Assembly: GCA_003598975.1 (NCBI GenBank)
Contig: QZIJ01000124.1
Span: forward strand, 1 to 64,000
Reading direction: 5' to 3'
DNA from: Anaerolineaceae bacterium
GTDB taxonomy: Bacteria; Chloroflexota; Anaerolineae; Anaerolineales; Villigracilaceae
Length of the DNA: 64,000 nucleotides
Shown here: piece after piece, positions 44,130-53,274 of the stretch
How positions within the stretch are numbered: position 1 is the stretch's first letter
Layout of the letters: every line of letters starts with the position of its first letter
The notes under the pieces: model-generated
Told to the model about the DNA's origin: nothing
Database searches by the model: none
What the model saw: only the letters and a program-made list of their open reading frames with translations
Translations under genes and position numbers: made by a program

Positions 44130-45229
44130 GGGGTGGGAAGCACGATTGGGTTGATGAAGTCCATCACGTTGATGTAGAGCATGAAGAGCAGCAGCAGGAG
44201 CATGCCTGTGGCGTGGACGGCGTTCTCGAATTGATGTGGGACACGGCGGCGGGTGATGAGTTCGGGAAACACGAAGAGGATGCGTCCGCCGTCGAGGGCA
44301 GGGAAGGGGAGTAGGTTGAACAGGCCAATGCTGATGGTGAGCGTGGCGATGAGATAAAGCGTGCTGTAGGTGGGCGCCTGTGCGGTCGTGGTGGGCAGGG
44401 TCTCGCGGCTTTGCACGTCCGTGCTGACCGTCAGGTTGAAAATATCGAAGATGCCTTTCAGGCCGATGAAGCGTCCCTCTTCGGGGGCGAGCGTGCCGCG
44501 TAGCAATTTGGCAGGGAGCAGGAGCAGGGCGCGTCCCTGATCGTAGACGCTGGCCGCGGCGTAGCGAACTGACCCGCCCCAGGTGTTCACAGGGATGACC
44601 ACCTCGCTCATGCGGATGCCGATCGCTCCCTGACCTTCGGGCGGGTTACTGCGCGGCGTGGCGGTGACGGTGAGCGTCTCCTCGCCGCGCTGGAGGACAA
44701 ATTCCATGGGCTGTTCGAGATGTGCGCGGATGATTCCGCTGAGCGTGTCGAAATCGGTCACGGGCTGACCCGCTGCCTGCACGACCACGTCGCCGGCGAG
44801 CATCCCCGCGGATTCGGCGGGCGAATTTGGTGCGATCTCGGCCAGCATGACGCGGCCCAAGTCGTGATACCCATCCATGCGGACGAGGAAGACGAAGATG
44901 AGGAGCCCCGCCAGCAGGTTCATGATGGGACCCGCGAAGAGGACGCCGAGGCGTCTCCATGGCGAGGCGGCGGCGAGTCCGCCCGGGATGGTGGGGTCGT
45001 TCTCTCCCTTCGGGCGTACGAATCCGCCGAGGGGGAGCCAGTTGAGGGTGAACTTGGTCTCTTTCCAATGGAAGAGGGTGAGCATTTTCGGCGGCAGGCC
45101 AAAACCAAACTCTTCGACTTCGATGCCAAAAAAGCGCGCGGCGAGGAAGTGTCCCATTTCATGAACGAGAATCAACCCCGCGAAGGCGAGGAAGAAGATC
45201 AAACCAGCAAGTGCAGACGTATTTTCCAT
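44126..45229 (-). CDS. rseP: Site-2 metalloprotease with PDZ domain (RseP/M50)
   Basis: This 367-residue intramembrane protease has the zinc motif HEMGH near residue 23 in the first helix, a central PDZ domain (about 125-200, with ESAGMLAGDVVVQAAG) and the C-terminal LLPFPALDGGR metal ligand segment. RseP relatives cut anti-sigma factors or leftover signal peptides. A start 7 codons earlier is possible, but MENTSALAG begins the typical family sequence. No anti-sigma factor gene is close by. Confidence 0.92.
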   Translation of the reverse strand: MENTSALAGLIFFLAFAGLILVHEMGHFLAARFFGIEVEEFGFGLPPKMLTLFHWKETKFTLNWLPLGGFVRPKGENDPTIPGGLAAASPWRRLGVLFAGPIMNLLAGLLIFVFLVRMDGYHDLGRVMLAEIAPNSPAESAGMLAGDVVVQAAGQPVTDFDTLSGIIRAHLEQPMEFVLQRGEETLTVTATPRSNPPEGQGAIGIRMSEVVIPVNTWGGSVRYAAASVYDQGRALLLLPAKLLRGTLAPEEGRFIGLKGIFDIFNLTVSTDVQSRETLPTTTAQAPTYSTLYLIATLTISIGLFNLLPFPALDGGRILFVFPELITRRRVPHQFENAVHATGMLLLLLFMLYINVMDFINPIVLPTP

Positions 45230-45338
45230 TTTTCTCCAGTAACGAAACAAAACCAGCCGTGAGGCGCGCCCATTATATCCTGATTCAAAATGCGGAAATT
45301 AGCGCAGGGTGAGACCGAGTCCACGCTGGAACTGCCGC

Positions 45339-45366
45339 GTGACAGGCGGGCCGCGTCCCTTATAAT
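45339..45366 (+). promoter_or_regulatory. Promoter of flippase gene, probably leaderless
   Basis: GTGACA (45339-45344), a 16-base spacer and TATAAT (45361-45366) form a good sigma-70-type promoter. The GTG start codon at 45374 lies 7 bases after the -10, about where transcription should begin, so the mRNA may have no 5' leader. Confidence 0.65.
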
Positions 45367-45373
45367 ATTGGAT

Positions 45374-46690
45374 GTGACCTCGCTTCTTTCCAGACTGAAA
45401 GCGGACTCCATCTTCGCCCGCGTCCTCCGCAACAGTGGATTCCTCTTCTCGTCCACGGTCGTTTCCGCCGCCCTGGGATTCGTGCAGGGGATTCTCATCG
45501 TCCGCCTGATCGGCATCGGGCAGTTCGGCGCGTTGACGGCGGTCATGCTCTTCGCCTCGAACGTAAACCGCCTGCTCTCGTTCCGCATGAGCGAGGTGAC
45601 AGTGAAATATCTCGGCGAGGCGCTCGCCCACGACGATAAATCCCGCGCGGCCGCGCTCGCCAAGTGGATCGGACTCGGCGAGGCGTTCACCTCCGTTTTA
45701 GCCTATCTCGTTCTTTTTTTCCTCGCGGCGTGGTTTGCAGGCGACGCGCTTCTCACGGGCTATTACCGCGTCTACGGACTCTTCCTGCTCGCCAATCTTG
45801 TCTACGAGACGTCCACGGGGGTTTTGCAGGCTACAGATAAATTCAAGCGCGTGGCCTCGGCAAACTTAATTCAAAGCATTGCCACCATCAGCATTATCAT
45901 TCTGGCGTTTTTCATGCACTGGGGCATGTTCGAGATTCTGGTCGCGTACCTCGTCGGCAAGACGCTGGCCGCGCTGGTTGTGACCGTCTCCGCGCTCGCG
46001 GAATTGACTCGCAAACTTGGCCGCGGCTGGACACGCGCCTCGTTTGCCTTGCTCCCCGATTGGAAGTCCATCGTGAAGTTTGCCGTCAGCACGAACATCA
46101 ACGGGACGGTGAATCTGTTCGCCCGCGATAACATCCCGCTCTACATCAACTACTTCGTCTCCGACGCGGCCACGGGTTATTTCAAGATCGCGTCGAGTCT
46201 CATCAATCTCGTCATGCTTCCTATCGATCCGTTCATCTGGCCGACCTACGCCGAGATCACCAAAACCATCGCACAGAAACAATGGGACGCGACTCGCCGC
46301 CTGCTGAAACAGGTCAGCCTCATCGGCGGCGGGTGGACAATCCTCGCGGGCGCGGGGCTGGCGACGCTCGGCTGGTGGTTCATCCCGTTTGCGTATGAAG
46401 TGGAAGCCGCGCCCGTGCTCATCTGCGTGTTCCTCCTGCTGATCGGCTATGGCATTGCCAATATTGCCAACTGGAATCGTCCGCTCCTGCTCGCGCTGGG
46501 ACGCCCCAACGACCCGCTCATTGTTGCCGCGGCGACGGGCGTGATCGAACTCATTCTCATCGTCCTGCTCGTCCCCTCGGGCGGATACCTCGTCGCCGCG
46601 GCCATCTTCTCCGCGTATCTCGCGATAAGCATCCTCATCAATGTCGCGCGCGGACTGTCTATTCTTAAACGCAACGAGGCGGCCGCATGA
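45374..46690 (+). CDS. Polysaccharide flippase (Wzx/MATE-like)
   Basis: This 438-residue protein has about 12-14 membrane helices of the polysaccharide transporter type. It should move lipid-linked sugar units across the membrane. The N-terminal LRNSGFLFSSTVVSAALGFVQ and SFRMSEVTVKYLGEA segments are typical. I prefer the GTG at 45374, just behind a promoter, over the ATG at 45290, which would place the promoter inside the gene. It opens the glycan locus and overlaps the next gene by 4 bases. Confidence 0.85.
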   Translation: MTSLLSRLKADSIFARVLRNSGFLFSSTVVSAALGFVQGILIVRLIGIGQFGALTAVMLFASNVNRLLSFRMSEVTVKYLGEALAHDDKSRAAALAKWIGLGEAFTSVLAYLVLFFLAAWFAGDALLTGYYRVYGLFLLANLVYETSTGVLQATDKFKRVASANLIQSIATISIIILAFFMHWGMFEILVAYLVGKTLAALVVTVSALAELTRKLGRGWTRASFALLPDWKSIVKFAVSTNINGTVNLFARDNIPLYINYFVSDAATGYFKIASSLINLVMLPIDPFIWPTYAEITKTIAQKQWDATRRLLKQVSLIGGGWTILAGAGLATLGWWFIPFAYEVEAAPVLICVFLLLIGYGIANIANWNRPLLLALGRPNDPLIVAAATGVIELILIVLLVPSGGYLVAAAIFSAYLAISILINVARGLSILKRNEAAA

Positions 46691-47805
46691 AAATCGTTGC
46701 CATCGCAGGTTCCACCATCCCGTCCGACACGGCCAATAGCATTCAAGTGATGAAGGCGTGTAATGCGTTGGTTCAGCTTGGACATGATTTAACTCTCATC
46801 GTTCCTGACTCATCCTCCCGACCTTCGACCTTCGACCTTCGACAGATTTACGGCATTTCCACCTCTTTCCCCATCGAATGGTTGACTTCCACAAATCGAA
46901 GATTGTTCACTTGGAACGCCGTTCGCCGCGCGCTGAAATTAAATCCCGATTTGATTTACACGTGGTTTCCGCAATCGGCGGTTTTTGGATTATTGTATAA
47001 ATTCCCGGTCGTTTTTGAGATTCACATTCATCCCACCGGACTCTTCGGCCCGGCGTGGCATCGCGCCTTTGCGACCCTGCGCGGCCGCAAACGACTCGCA
47101 TCCAGTACGCAAGCCCTGGCGAATCTGCTGGAACGCAAACATCATATTCGTTTCAAACCGGATGAAGCGGTCATCGCGCCCAATGGCGTGGACCTGGAAC
47201 GCTTTGCCTCATTACCGGACCCGGTCACTGCGCGCCAAAAACTGGGACTCCCCGCCATATCAACTGTGATATGCACCGGTCATCTCTATACAGGGCGCGG
47301 CGCGGAACTATTCCTTTCGCTTGCAAAAGAACTTCCAAAGGCACACTTCGTCTGGGTCGGTGGACGTTCCGAGGATGTTATAGCATGGAAGAGACGTGCG
47401 GACGCGAAAAAAATTCCCAACGTCACATTTACGGGATTCGTTCCCAACACCCAAATTCCGCTCTATCAAGTCGCAGCGGACATTCTTCTCATGCCGTATG
47501 GTCGTACAATCATGGGGTCGAGTGGAAGCGAAAATTCGGCCAGCATAGCCAGCCCGATGAAAATGTTCGAATACATGGCCGCGGAACGCGCCATTGTTAC
47601 GTCCGATTTGCCGGTCATACGTGAAGTGTTGAATGAAAAAAATGCAGTCTTCTGCGATCCCGACGATCTGGCTTCATGGAAATCCGCATTGGAGAATCTG
47701 CTCAACAACGCATCAAAACGCATGTTATTGGGCGAACAGGCAGGGAAGGACGCGAATGGTTATACCTGGTTGGCACGTGCAGAAAAAATTTTGAAAGGAT
47801 TATAA
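46687..47805 (+). CDS. Glycosyltransferase family 4-like
   Basis: This 372-residue GT-B enzyme should transfer a sugar from a nucleotide donor. The N-terminal domain starts MKIVAIAGSTIPSDTANSIQV, and the C-terminal donor domain has VICTGHLYTGRGAELF and the EYMAAERAIVTSDLPVIREV segment with the EX7E-like pattern. Around residues 42-52 the DNA is a direct repeat (CGACCTTCGACCTTCGACC), again a repeat taken into the coding frame. Donor and acceptor are unknown. Confidence 0.87.
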   Translation: MKIVAIAGSTIPSDTANSIQVMKACNALVQLGHDLTLIVPDSSSRPSTFDLRQIYGISTSFPIEWLTSTNRRLFTWNAVRRALKLNPDLIYTWFPQSAVFGLLYKFPVVFEIHIHPTGLFGPAWHRAFATLRGRKRLASSTQALANLLERKHHIRFKPDEAVIAPNGVDLERFASLPDPVTARQKLGLPAISTVICTGHLYTGRGAELFLSLAKELPKAHFVWVGGRSEDVIAWKRRADAKKIPNVTFTGFVPNTQIPLYQVAADILLMPYGRTIMGSSGSENSASIASPMKMFEYMAAERAIVTSDLPVIREVLNEKNAVFCDPDDLASWKSALENLLNNASKRMLLGEQAGKDANGYTWLARAEKILKGL

Positions 47806-47815
47806 CCTGCATAAC

Positions 47816-48625
47816 ATGAAAACTTCCTTTACCGAATGGTTGCGTTGCACAAAACACAACCTTTTGGATCGGCCTTGGTTCAAGGTTTTTTACAGGTCTG
47901 GGCTATATCATGTCCATACGAACGATGGCGTGCATTTGAAATTTCCTCATAATCCCTTTCAGCCATTTTTGGAAATCTGGGGGTATTTGAAAGAGGGAGA
48001 GTGGCGGCTGGAGGCGGGCATGAACGTGCTGGACGCGGGAGCGTACCTGGGAGAGTTCTCCCTGTACGCCGCGGCGCGCGTCGGCCCTGCTGGCCGCGTT
48101 TTCCTGATGGAACCAGACCCATCCAACCTGAAACGTCTCGAGGAAATTTTCGTGATCAACGGGGGCAGGCCTGCAAATCTCGAGGTGATCGGCGCGGGCT
48201 TGTGGGAGGAATCGGGCAGTCTCGAATTTGCAGCCGGTATCAATGGCAGTTCAACGCTCAATATCGGAAGTGCCGAAGCAAATGAACGCGGAAGCCTGCA
48301 TCGCCTCGATGAAAAAATTTCCCGGGCGAATATGCTCACCGTCCCGGTGATGTCCCTGCCTGATCTCGTGCACACATATCAATTGGCGCGCCTGGATTTC
48401 GTCAAAATGGACATCGAGGGGGCGGAAGTGGAGGCCGTGGAAGGCGCGGGTTTTGTTCTCTCGCGATACAAACCGAAATTTGCCATCGCTTCGTATCACC
48501 GGCGCGCGGGCAAACGCACCGCCGATTTTCTACCGCCAATCTTTCAGGCCTCGAATTATTTTGTCGAATCTGGTTTCCCGTGGCATTTAACAACCTATGC
48601 CTCGCCGATTCCCTTCCCGCGTTGA
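47816..48625 (+). CDS. FkbM-family methyltransferase
   Basis: This 269-residue enzyme has the FkbM pattern: NVLDAGAYLGEFSLYAA near residue 70 (SAM-binding glycine motif), FLMEPDPSNLKRLEE (acidic loop), and LDFVKMDIEGAEVEAVEGA near residue 195. Relatives methylate sugar hydroxyls on glycans or secondary metabolites. Its place in the glycan locus suggests a sugar O-methyltransferase; the exact target is inferred. Confidence 0.9.
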   Translation: MKTSFTEWLRCTKHNLLDRPWFKVFYRSGLYHVHTNDGVHLKFPHNPFQPFLEIWGYLKEGEWRLEAGMNVLDAGAYLGEFSLYAAARVGPAGRVFLMEPDPSNLKRLEEIFVINGGRPANLEVIGAGLWEESGSLEFAAGINGSSTLNIGSAEANERGSLHRLDEKISRANMLTVPVMSLPDLVHTYQLARLDFVKMDIEGAEVEAVEGAGFVLSRYKPKFAIASYHRRAGKRTADFLPPIFQASNYFVESGFPWHLTTYASPIPFPR

Positions 48626-48662
48626 ATTTCTGCCTGCACGCTTATAATTTCCTCCATGTTTT

Positions 48663-48695
48663 AGAAACCCGATTTCTGCGAGAAATCGGGTTTCT
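48663..48695. repeat. Perfect palindrome before membrane glycosyltransferase gene
   Basis: AGAAACCCGATTTCT and AGAAATCGGGTTTCT are exact inverse copies around GCG. It lies 17 bases before the next start codon and has no T-run. It looks like a dispersed palindromic repeat, although it would also fold in mRNA near the ribosome-binding site. Confidence 0.8.
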
Positions 48696-48711
48696 GGGTA
48701 CAATCTCCTCC

Positions 48712-50247
48712 ATGAAATTCCACCTCCTAGTCATCTCCTCCAGCCTGCTCCTCGGCGCGGGATTGTCTGCAATCCAACCTGGGGACTTCCTGCTCGGCTG
48801 GCTGGTCTTCTCTTTTCTCTTTCTTCTTTCCTTTTACGTTTTACGCTTTACGTTTTTCTGGACGAAAGCCAATTCCTCCCTCGCAACTCTCCTCGCCATC
48901 GCGTTCCTCCTCCGTCTCGCTCTCGGCGCCACGCTCTACCTCGCCCTCCCCACAGGCGGATATGAAAACGTGCAAAATCAGGGCGGCTACATTTTCTACG
49001 ACTCATTCCGCCGCGACGCACAGGCTTGGGAACTGGCGCAGTCTGACCAGCCGATTCTCTCCGCCTTCAACAAGAATTTCTACTCCGACCAATACGGCGG
49101 ACTGCTGGCGTTCAGCGCTGCGGCCTATCGCTTCCTCTCGCCCGACGCGCATCGTCCGCTTCTGCCTGTCTTTTTTGGCGCGTTGACGTCCGCGCTGGGC
49201 GTTGCCTTTTTGTGGAAGGCCGCCGCGCGTCAATGGGACGCGAAAATCGCCTTCGCCGCCGCGTGGATCTACGCGCTCTATCCCGAATCCATTTTGATGG
49301 GTAGTTCGCAGATGCGCGAACCCTTCCTGATGGCGTTTGTGGCGATTGCGTTGTGGGGATGGGCGGATTACCAATCCGCCCCACGCCGCGGTTGGCCGTG
49401 GCTCGCCCTCTCTTTCGCGGGCATGTTGCTCGTCTCGCCCGTTGTCGCGTTGCTGACACTCGTCATCCTCGCGGGCTGGATGTGGGTGACGCGCGAGCAT
49501 GGCCGCGTCTCGTGGATAGCGCTTATCATCATCGGCATTGTCTTCCTCGCGGGGCTCTACCTCCTCGCCTGGGGACTGGAACGCGACCAACCCTTCGGCT
49601 CCTCTCCGCTCGGCATCATCATGAACTGGTCGCGCGACGCCATCAAATGGGACGTGCATCAACTCGAACGCGGCTCAGGCTGGATCCAAAAACTCTTCCG
49701 CGAAATGCCCGAATGGCTGCGTCCGCTGTTCGTGATGGTCTACGGCATCACCCAACCCGTCCTGCCCGCCACCTTCATCGAGCCGACGACTCCGCTTTTC
49801 CGCGCGCTCTACATTTTCCGCTCGGTGGGATGGTACGCGCTCATCCCTCTTCTTTTCTACGCGCCGTTCGCCATCCTTCGGCGGGAAACTGGCTCCGCGC
49901 GTCGCCTCCTTCTCTGGCTGACAGCGGCCGCGTGGACCTGGATCATCGTCGCGGCCCTGCGCGGCGGCGCGGACTCGTGGGATAATCCGCGTTACCGTGT
50001 CATCCTGATCGCGGTGGAGGCTATCGTGGCCGCGTACGCGTGGGTTGGCCGCGACCGCTGGCTGGTCCGATGGGGACTCGTGGAGGGTGTTTTCATCCTC
50101 GTCTTCACGCAATGGTACGTCAGCCGCTATTTCAAAGTCGGCGGGCAACTTCCATTTGGAATTATGATTCTACTGATTGTCATCATTGCCGCATTGATCA
50201 TGGGGATTGGCTGGTGGTGGGATCGGAAGAGGGTGCGTCGCACCTGA
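48712..50247 (+). CDS. Polytopic membrane glycosyltransferase-like protein
   Basis: This 511-residue protein has about 11-12 helices. An acidic extracytoplasmic loop follows the second or third helix (YIFYDSFRRDAQAWEL near residue 100), as in GT-C enzymes of the dolichyl-phosphate mannosyltransferase type. It probably adds a sugar outside the membrane. I used the ATG at 48712 because the upstream frame overlaps the FkbM gene and a palindrome. Two repeats touch it: a TTTTACG tandem near residue 42 and, at the end, a palindrome that encodes the last residues RVRRT. Confidence 0.75.
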   Translation: MKFHLLVISSSLLLGAGLSAIQPGDFLLGWLVFSFLFLLSFYVLRFTFFWTKANSSLATLLAIAFLLRLALGATLYLALPTGGYENVQNQGGYIFYDSFRRDAQAWELAQSDQPILSAFNKNFYSDQYGGLLAFSAAAYRFLSPDAHRPLLPVFFGALTSALGVAFLWKAAARQWDAKIAFAAAWIYALYPESILMGSSQMREPFLMAFVAIALWGWADYQSAPRRGWPWLALSFAGMLLVSPVVALLTLVILAGWMWVTREHGRVSWIALIIIGIVFLAGLYLLAWGLERDQPFGSSPLGIIMNWSRDAIKWDVHQLERGSGWIQKLFREMPEWLRPLFVMVYGITQPVLPATFIEPTTPLFRALYIFRSVGWYALIPLLFYAPFAILRRETGSARRLLLWLTAAAWTWIIVAALRGGADSWDNPRYRVILIAVEAIVAAYAWVGRDRWLVRWGLVEGVFILVFTQWYVSRYFKVGGQLPFGIMILLIVIIAALIMGIGWWWDRKRVRRT

Positions 50248-50284
50248 CGGCCAAGAGAAACCTGACAGGCAGGGTGCGACGCAC
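50231..50284. repeat. GTGCGTCGCACC repeat, copy 1
   Basis: GGTGCGTCGCACC (50232-50244) and GGTGCGACGCAC (50273-50284) are inverse copies. The left arm encodes the last residues of the preceding gene, and its stop codon follows directly. A second copy with the same arms lies at 59329-59382. Confidence 0.78.
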
Positions 50285-50345
50285 TCGCGCCTGCTTTCAC
50301 GGTATAATTCAGTCACTGAATTTTGATTTTTTGCAAGGAGACCAA

Positions 50346-51314
50346 ATGCCAACCGCCATCATCACGGGAATCACGGGACAGGATGGTTCCTATCTCGCTG
50401 AGTTTTTGCTTTCCAAAGAATACAAAGTGGTGGGTGTGGCGCGGCGCGCAAGCACCGTCACCTATGAGCGCATCGAACATTTGCTGGATAAAATCACTGT
50501 CGTTCAGGGAGACCTGTCGGATCAGGGCTCGTTGATTGCCCTGCTCGAAGAGAACAAGCCCAGCGAAATCTACAATCTGGCCGCCCAATCTTTTGTGCCC
50601 ACATCCTGGAACCAGCCCGCGTTGACTGGCGATGTGACGGCGTTGGGAGTGACGCGCCTGCTCGAGGCTATCCGCTACGTGAATCCGAAGATCCGCTTCT
50701 ACCAGGCCTCGTCCAGCGAGATGTTCGGCAAGGTGATGGAAGTTCCCCAGAGCGAGACCACACCCTTCTACCCGCGCAGTCCATATGGCGTGGCGAAAGT
50801 CTACGGACATTACATCACGGTCAACTACCGCGAGTCGTTCAATATATTCGCCGCTTCGGGCATTCTCTTCAATCACGAGTCCCCGCGCCGCGGCCTGGAA
50901 TTTGTAACGCGCAAGATCTCGGACGGCGTCGCGAAGATCAAACTCGGCCTGGCGAAGGAACTGCGCCTTGGCAACCTCGAGTCTCAGCGTGACTGGGGTT
51001 TCGCGGGTGATTACGTGGACGCCATGTGGCGTATGTTGCAACACGACACGCCCGATAGTTTCGTCGTCGGGACGGGCGAGACTCACTCCGTGCAGGAATT
51101 CTGTGAGATCGCCTTCGGCCGCATCGATCTGGACTATAAAGAGTATGTCATCGTGGACGAACGCTTCTACCGTCCCGCCGAAGTGGACCTGCTCATCTCC
51201 GACCCTTCGAAGGCTGGAAGCGTCCTTGGCTGGGAGCCGAGAGTCGGTTTCAAGCAACTGGTCGAGATGATGGTTGATTCGGATATGAAACGCCTGGGCG
51301 CGAAAGTCGCGTAA
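50346..51314 (+). CDS. gmd: GDP-mannose 4,6-dehydratase
   Basis: This 322-residue enzyme turns GDP-mannose into GDP-4-keto-6-deoxymannose, the entry to fucose- and rhamnose-type sugars. It has the NAD(P)-binding motif TGITGQDGSYL (residues 7-17), the RRAS loop, the SSSEMFG motif and the catalytic YGVAK near residue 148. NHESPRRGLEFVTRK matches the family. CAAGGAG lies 8 bases before the ATG. The long in-frame upstream extension overlaps the previous gene and was rejected. It supplies donors to this glycan locus. Confidence 0.94.
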   Translation: MPTAIITGITGQDGSYLAEFLLSKEYKVVGVARRASTVTYERIEHLLDKITVVQGDLSDQGSLIALLEENKPSEIYNLAAQSFVPTSWNQPALTGDVTALGVTRLLEAIRYVNPKIRFYQASSSEMFGKVMEVPQSETTPFYPRSPYGVAKVYGHYITVNYRESFNIFAASGILFNHESPRRGLEFVTRKISDGVAKIKLGLAKELRLGNLESQRDWGFAGDYVDAMWRMLQHDTPDSFVVGTGETHSVQEFCEIAFGRIDLDYKEYVIVDERFYRPAEVDLLISDPSKAGSVLGWEPRVGFKQLVEMMVDSDMKRLGAKVA

Positions 51315-51321
51315 CTGAAAT

Positions 51322-51405
51322 CCGTCATTGCGAACGAAGCGAAGCAATCTCCTCTGCGATGTAGGGATTGCTTCGTCGGGAAGAGCGCCCTCCTCGCAAT
51401 GACGG
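51322..51405. repeat. Dispersed CCGTCATTGCGA repeat, complete copy
   Basis: Outer arms CCGTCATTGCGA and TCGCAATGACGG and inner arms GAAGCAATC and GATTGCTTCG form a long interrupted hairpin between two genes. The family is widespread in environmental bacterial genomes. A partial copy lies at 28208-28264. Confidence 0.85.
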
Positions 51406-51419
51406 GAAAAAAGATTCCC

Positions 51420-52379
51420 ATGCCCGAACTCTCCCTCGTTGTCCCCGTTTATAACGAAGAGGAAAACCTGCCTCTTCTCTTCGACGCGATTCGCGCTGCA
51501 CTCGAACCGTTGGCGCGCCCGTGGGAGGTCATCTTCGTGGACGATGGCTCGCGCGACAAAAGCGTCAGTGTCCTCGAAAGCCTGTTCGGGCGCGACCCGC
51601 TCCACGTCCGCGTGATCGAGTTCCGCCGCAACTTCGGTCAGACGGCGGCCATTGCGGCAGGCATTGACCATGCGCGCGGCGATGTCATCATCCTGCTCGA
51701 CGCGGATTTGCAGAACGATCCTGCGGACATCCCGATGCTGCTCGCCAAACTGGATGAGGGCTACGATCTTGTCAGCGGCTGGCGCAGGAATCGCAAAGAC
51801 AATGCCCTGACGCGCAACCTGCCCTCGATGCTGGCGAACGGGCTGATCTCGCGTGTGACGGGCGTGCGCCTGCACGATTACGGTTGTACGCTCAAAGCCT
51901 ATCGCCGCGACGTGCTGGAGGGATTCAAACTTTACGGCGAGATGCACCGCTTCATCCCCGTGTTTGCTCATTCGGTGGGCGCGCGCATCGCCGAAGTGGA
52001 AGTGCATCATCACGCGCGTAAATTTGGCAAAGCAAAATACGGACTCGAGCGTACGCTCAAAGTTGTTCTCGATCTTTTCACTGTAAAATTTTTACTCAGT
52101 TATTCCAGTAAACCGATCTATCTTTTTGGCGGCGCGGGGCTCGCGCTGACGTTTCTCGGGCTGGCCGATTTGCTCTATCTTTTCATCCGCCGCTTTTGGG
52201 GAATCCCTGCCTCCACTTCGCCGCTCTTGTTGGTGGGAGTCATGTTCGCCATCATGGGCTTCCAATCCATTTTGATGGGGCTGATCGCGGAGATGCTCGT
52301 CCGCACCTATCACGAATCGCAGAGCAAGCCCACCTACCGCGTCCGTGCCCTGCTCGAACAGAAAAACGAAAATGATTGA
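51420..52379 (+). CDS. Glycosyltransferase family 2 (polyprenyl-phosphate sugar transferase type)
   Basis: This 319-residue enzyme starts with the GT-A domain ELSLVVPVYNEEENLPLLFDA, the DDGS motif at VIFVDDGSRDKS and DXD-like LLDADLQNDPAD. Two C-terminal helices follow (about 230-255 and 265-290), the DPM1/GtrB/ArnC pattern. Such enzymes load a sugar onto a polyprenyl phosphate for use outside the cell, which would suit the GT-C-like neighbours. The start at 51420 avoids the repeat just upstream. It overlaps the next gene by 8 bases. Confidence 0.91.
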   Translation: MPELSLVVPVYNEEENLPLLFDAIRAALEPLARPWEVIFVDDGSRDKSVSVLESLFGRDPLHVRVIEFRRNFGQTAAIAAGIDHARGDVIILLDADLQNDPADIPMLLAKLDEGYDLVSGWRRNRKDNALTRNLPSMLANGLISRVTGVRLHDYGCTLKAYRRDVLEGFKLYGEMHRFIPVFAHSVGARIAEVEVHHHARKFGKAKYGLERTLKVVLDLFTVKFLLSYSSKPIYLFGGAGLALTFLGLADLLYLFIRRFWGIPASTSPLLLVGVMFAIMGFQSILMGLIAEMLVRTYHESQSKPTYRVRALLEQKNEND

Positions 52380-53274
52380 CTGGTGGCTTCGCAACCGCCG
52401 ACTCATCCTGCAACTGGCTGGCACATTGCTGGCGATCTTTTTGCTTTATCTGCTGTTGAAAGGCGAAGGCTGGGATGAGATTCTCGTCGCGTTGCAAACC
52501 ATCTCGCTCCTCGACCTGGCACTGGTGGCGGGCTTCTTCGCCATCTCGCGTTTCGCCACTGCCGCACGCTGGCATGTGCTGTTACGTTCGGGTGGCGTGG
52601 ACATTCCCTTCCGCGAGACTCTTTCCCTGACCTTCACGGGATTGTTCGCCTCCAACTTTTTGCCCACCACCATCGGCGGCGACGCGGTGCGTCTGGCTGG
52701 CGCCATGCAAATGGGATTCGACCGCGCTGTCTGTCTCGCCTCGCTTGCCGCGGATCGTCTCATCGGGATGTTCGGCATGAGCGTGGCCGCGCCGCTTGGC
52801 CTCTCCTACTCGTGGGGCACGCTCTTTGGAAGTGCGTCCGCCCTCGCCGTTCCCGCCTTTCTGCGCCGCCCTCTCGATTTTCTGAAACGCACGTTCAGCG
52901 CATGTTCCCTCTGGCTCAAAAAACCTGGCGCGCTTTTCCTCTCGCTGGCCTTCACGTGGATTCACATGCTGTGCCTGTTTGCGTCCATTTCGGTCTTCGT
53001 GCGCGACCTCGGTACGCCCATTTCCTTTTGGATGATCGCGGGCCTGTGGAGTCTCACCTACTTCGTCACGCTCATCCCGATTTCCATCAACGGCCTCGGC
53101 CTCCAGGAACTCTCGTTCACCTTCCTCATGTCCAATGTGGCTGGCCTCAGCCCGCAAAACAGTCTCACCGTCGCCATTCTCATCCGCGCCTATTTTCTCT
53201 TCTCCAGTTTGCCGGGCGCGGCTTTGCTCCCGTCCACGCTGGCGGACATGGCGCGCCAAAAAGACAAATCATGA
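52372..53274 (+). CDS. UPF0104 / lysylphosphatidylglycerol synthase-type membrane protein
   Basis: This 300-residue protein has about eight helices and the family segments RWHVLLRSGGVDIPFRET, FASNFLPTTIGGDAVRLAG and NGLGLQELSFTFLM. Relatives are putative flippases or synthases of modified lipids; here a role in moving or capping a lipid-linked glycan is inferred. It overlaps both neighbours (8 and 4 bases), so it is tightly coupled to the GT2 enzyme. A second member of the same family is at 58394. Confidence 0.87.
   Translation: MIDWWLRNRRLILQLAGTLLAIFLLYLLLKGEGWDEILVALQTISLLDLALVAGFFAISRFATAARWHVLLRSGGVDIPFRETLSLTFTGLFASNFLPTTIGGDAVRLAGAMQMGFDRAVCLASLAADRLIGMFGMSVAAPLGLSYSWGTLFGSASALAVPAFLRRPLDFLKRTFSACSLWLKKPGALFLSLAFTWIHMLCLFASISVFVRDLGTPISFWMIAGLWSLTYFVTLIPISINGLGLQELSFTFLMSNVAGLSPQNSLTVAILIRAYFLFSSLPGAALLPSTLADMARQKDKS

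Noticed and set aside
50313-52013. A 566-codon antisense frame across gmd and the GT2 gene.
   Set aside because: It spans two real genes and the repeat between them, with no recognisable domain.
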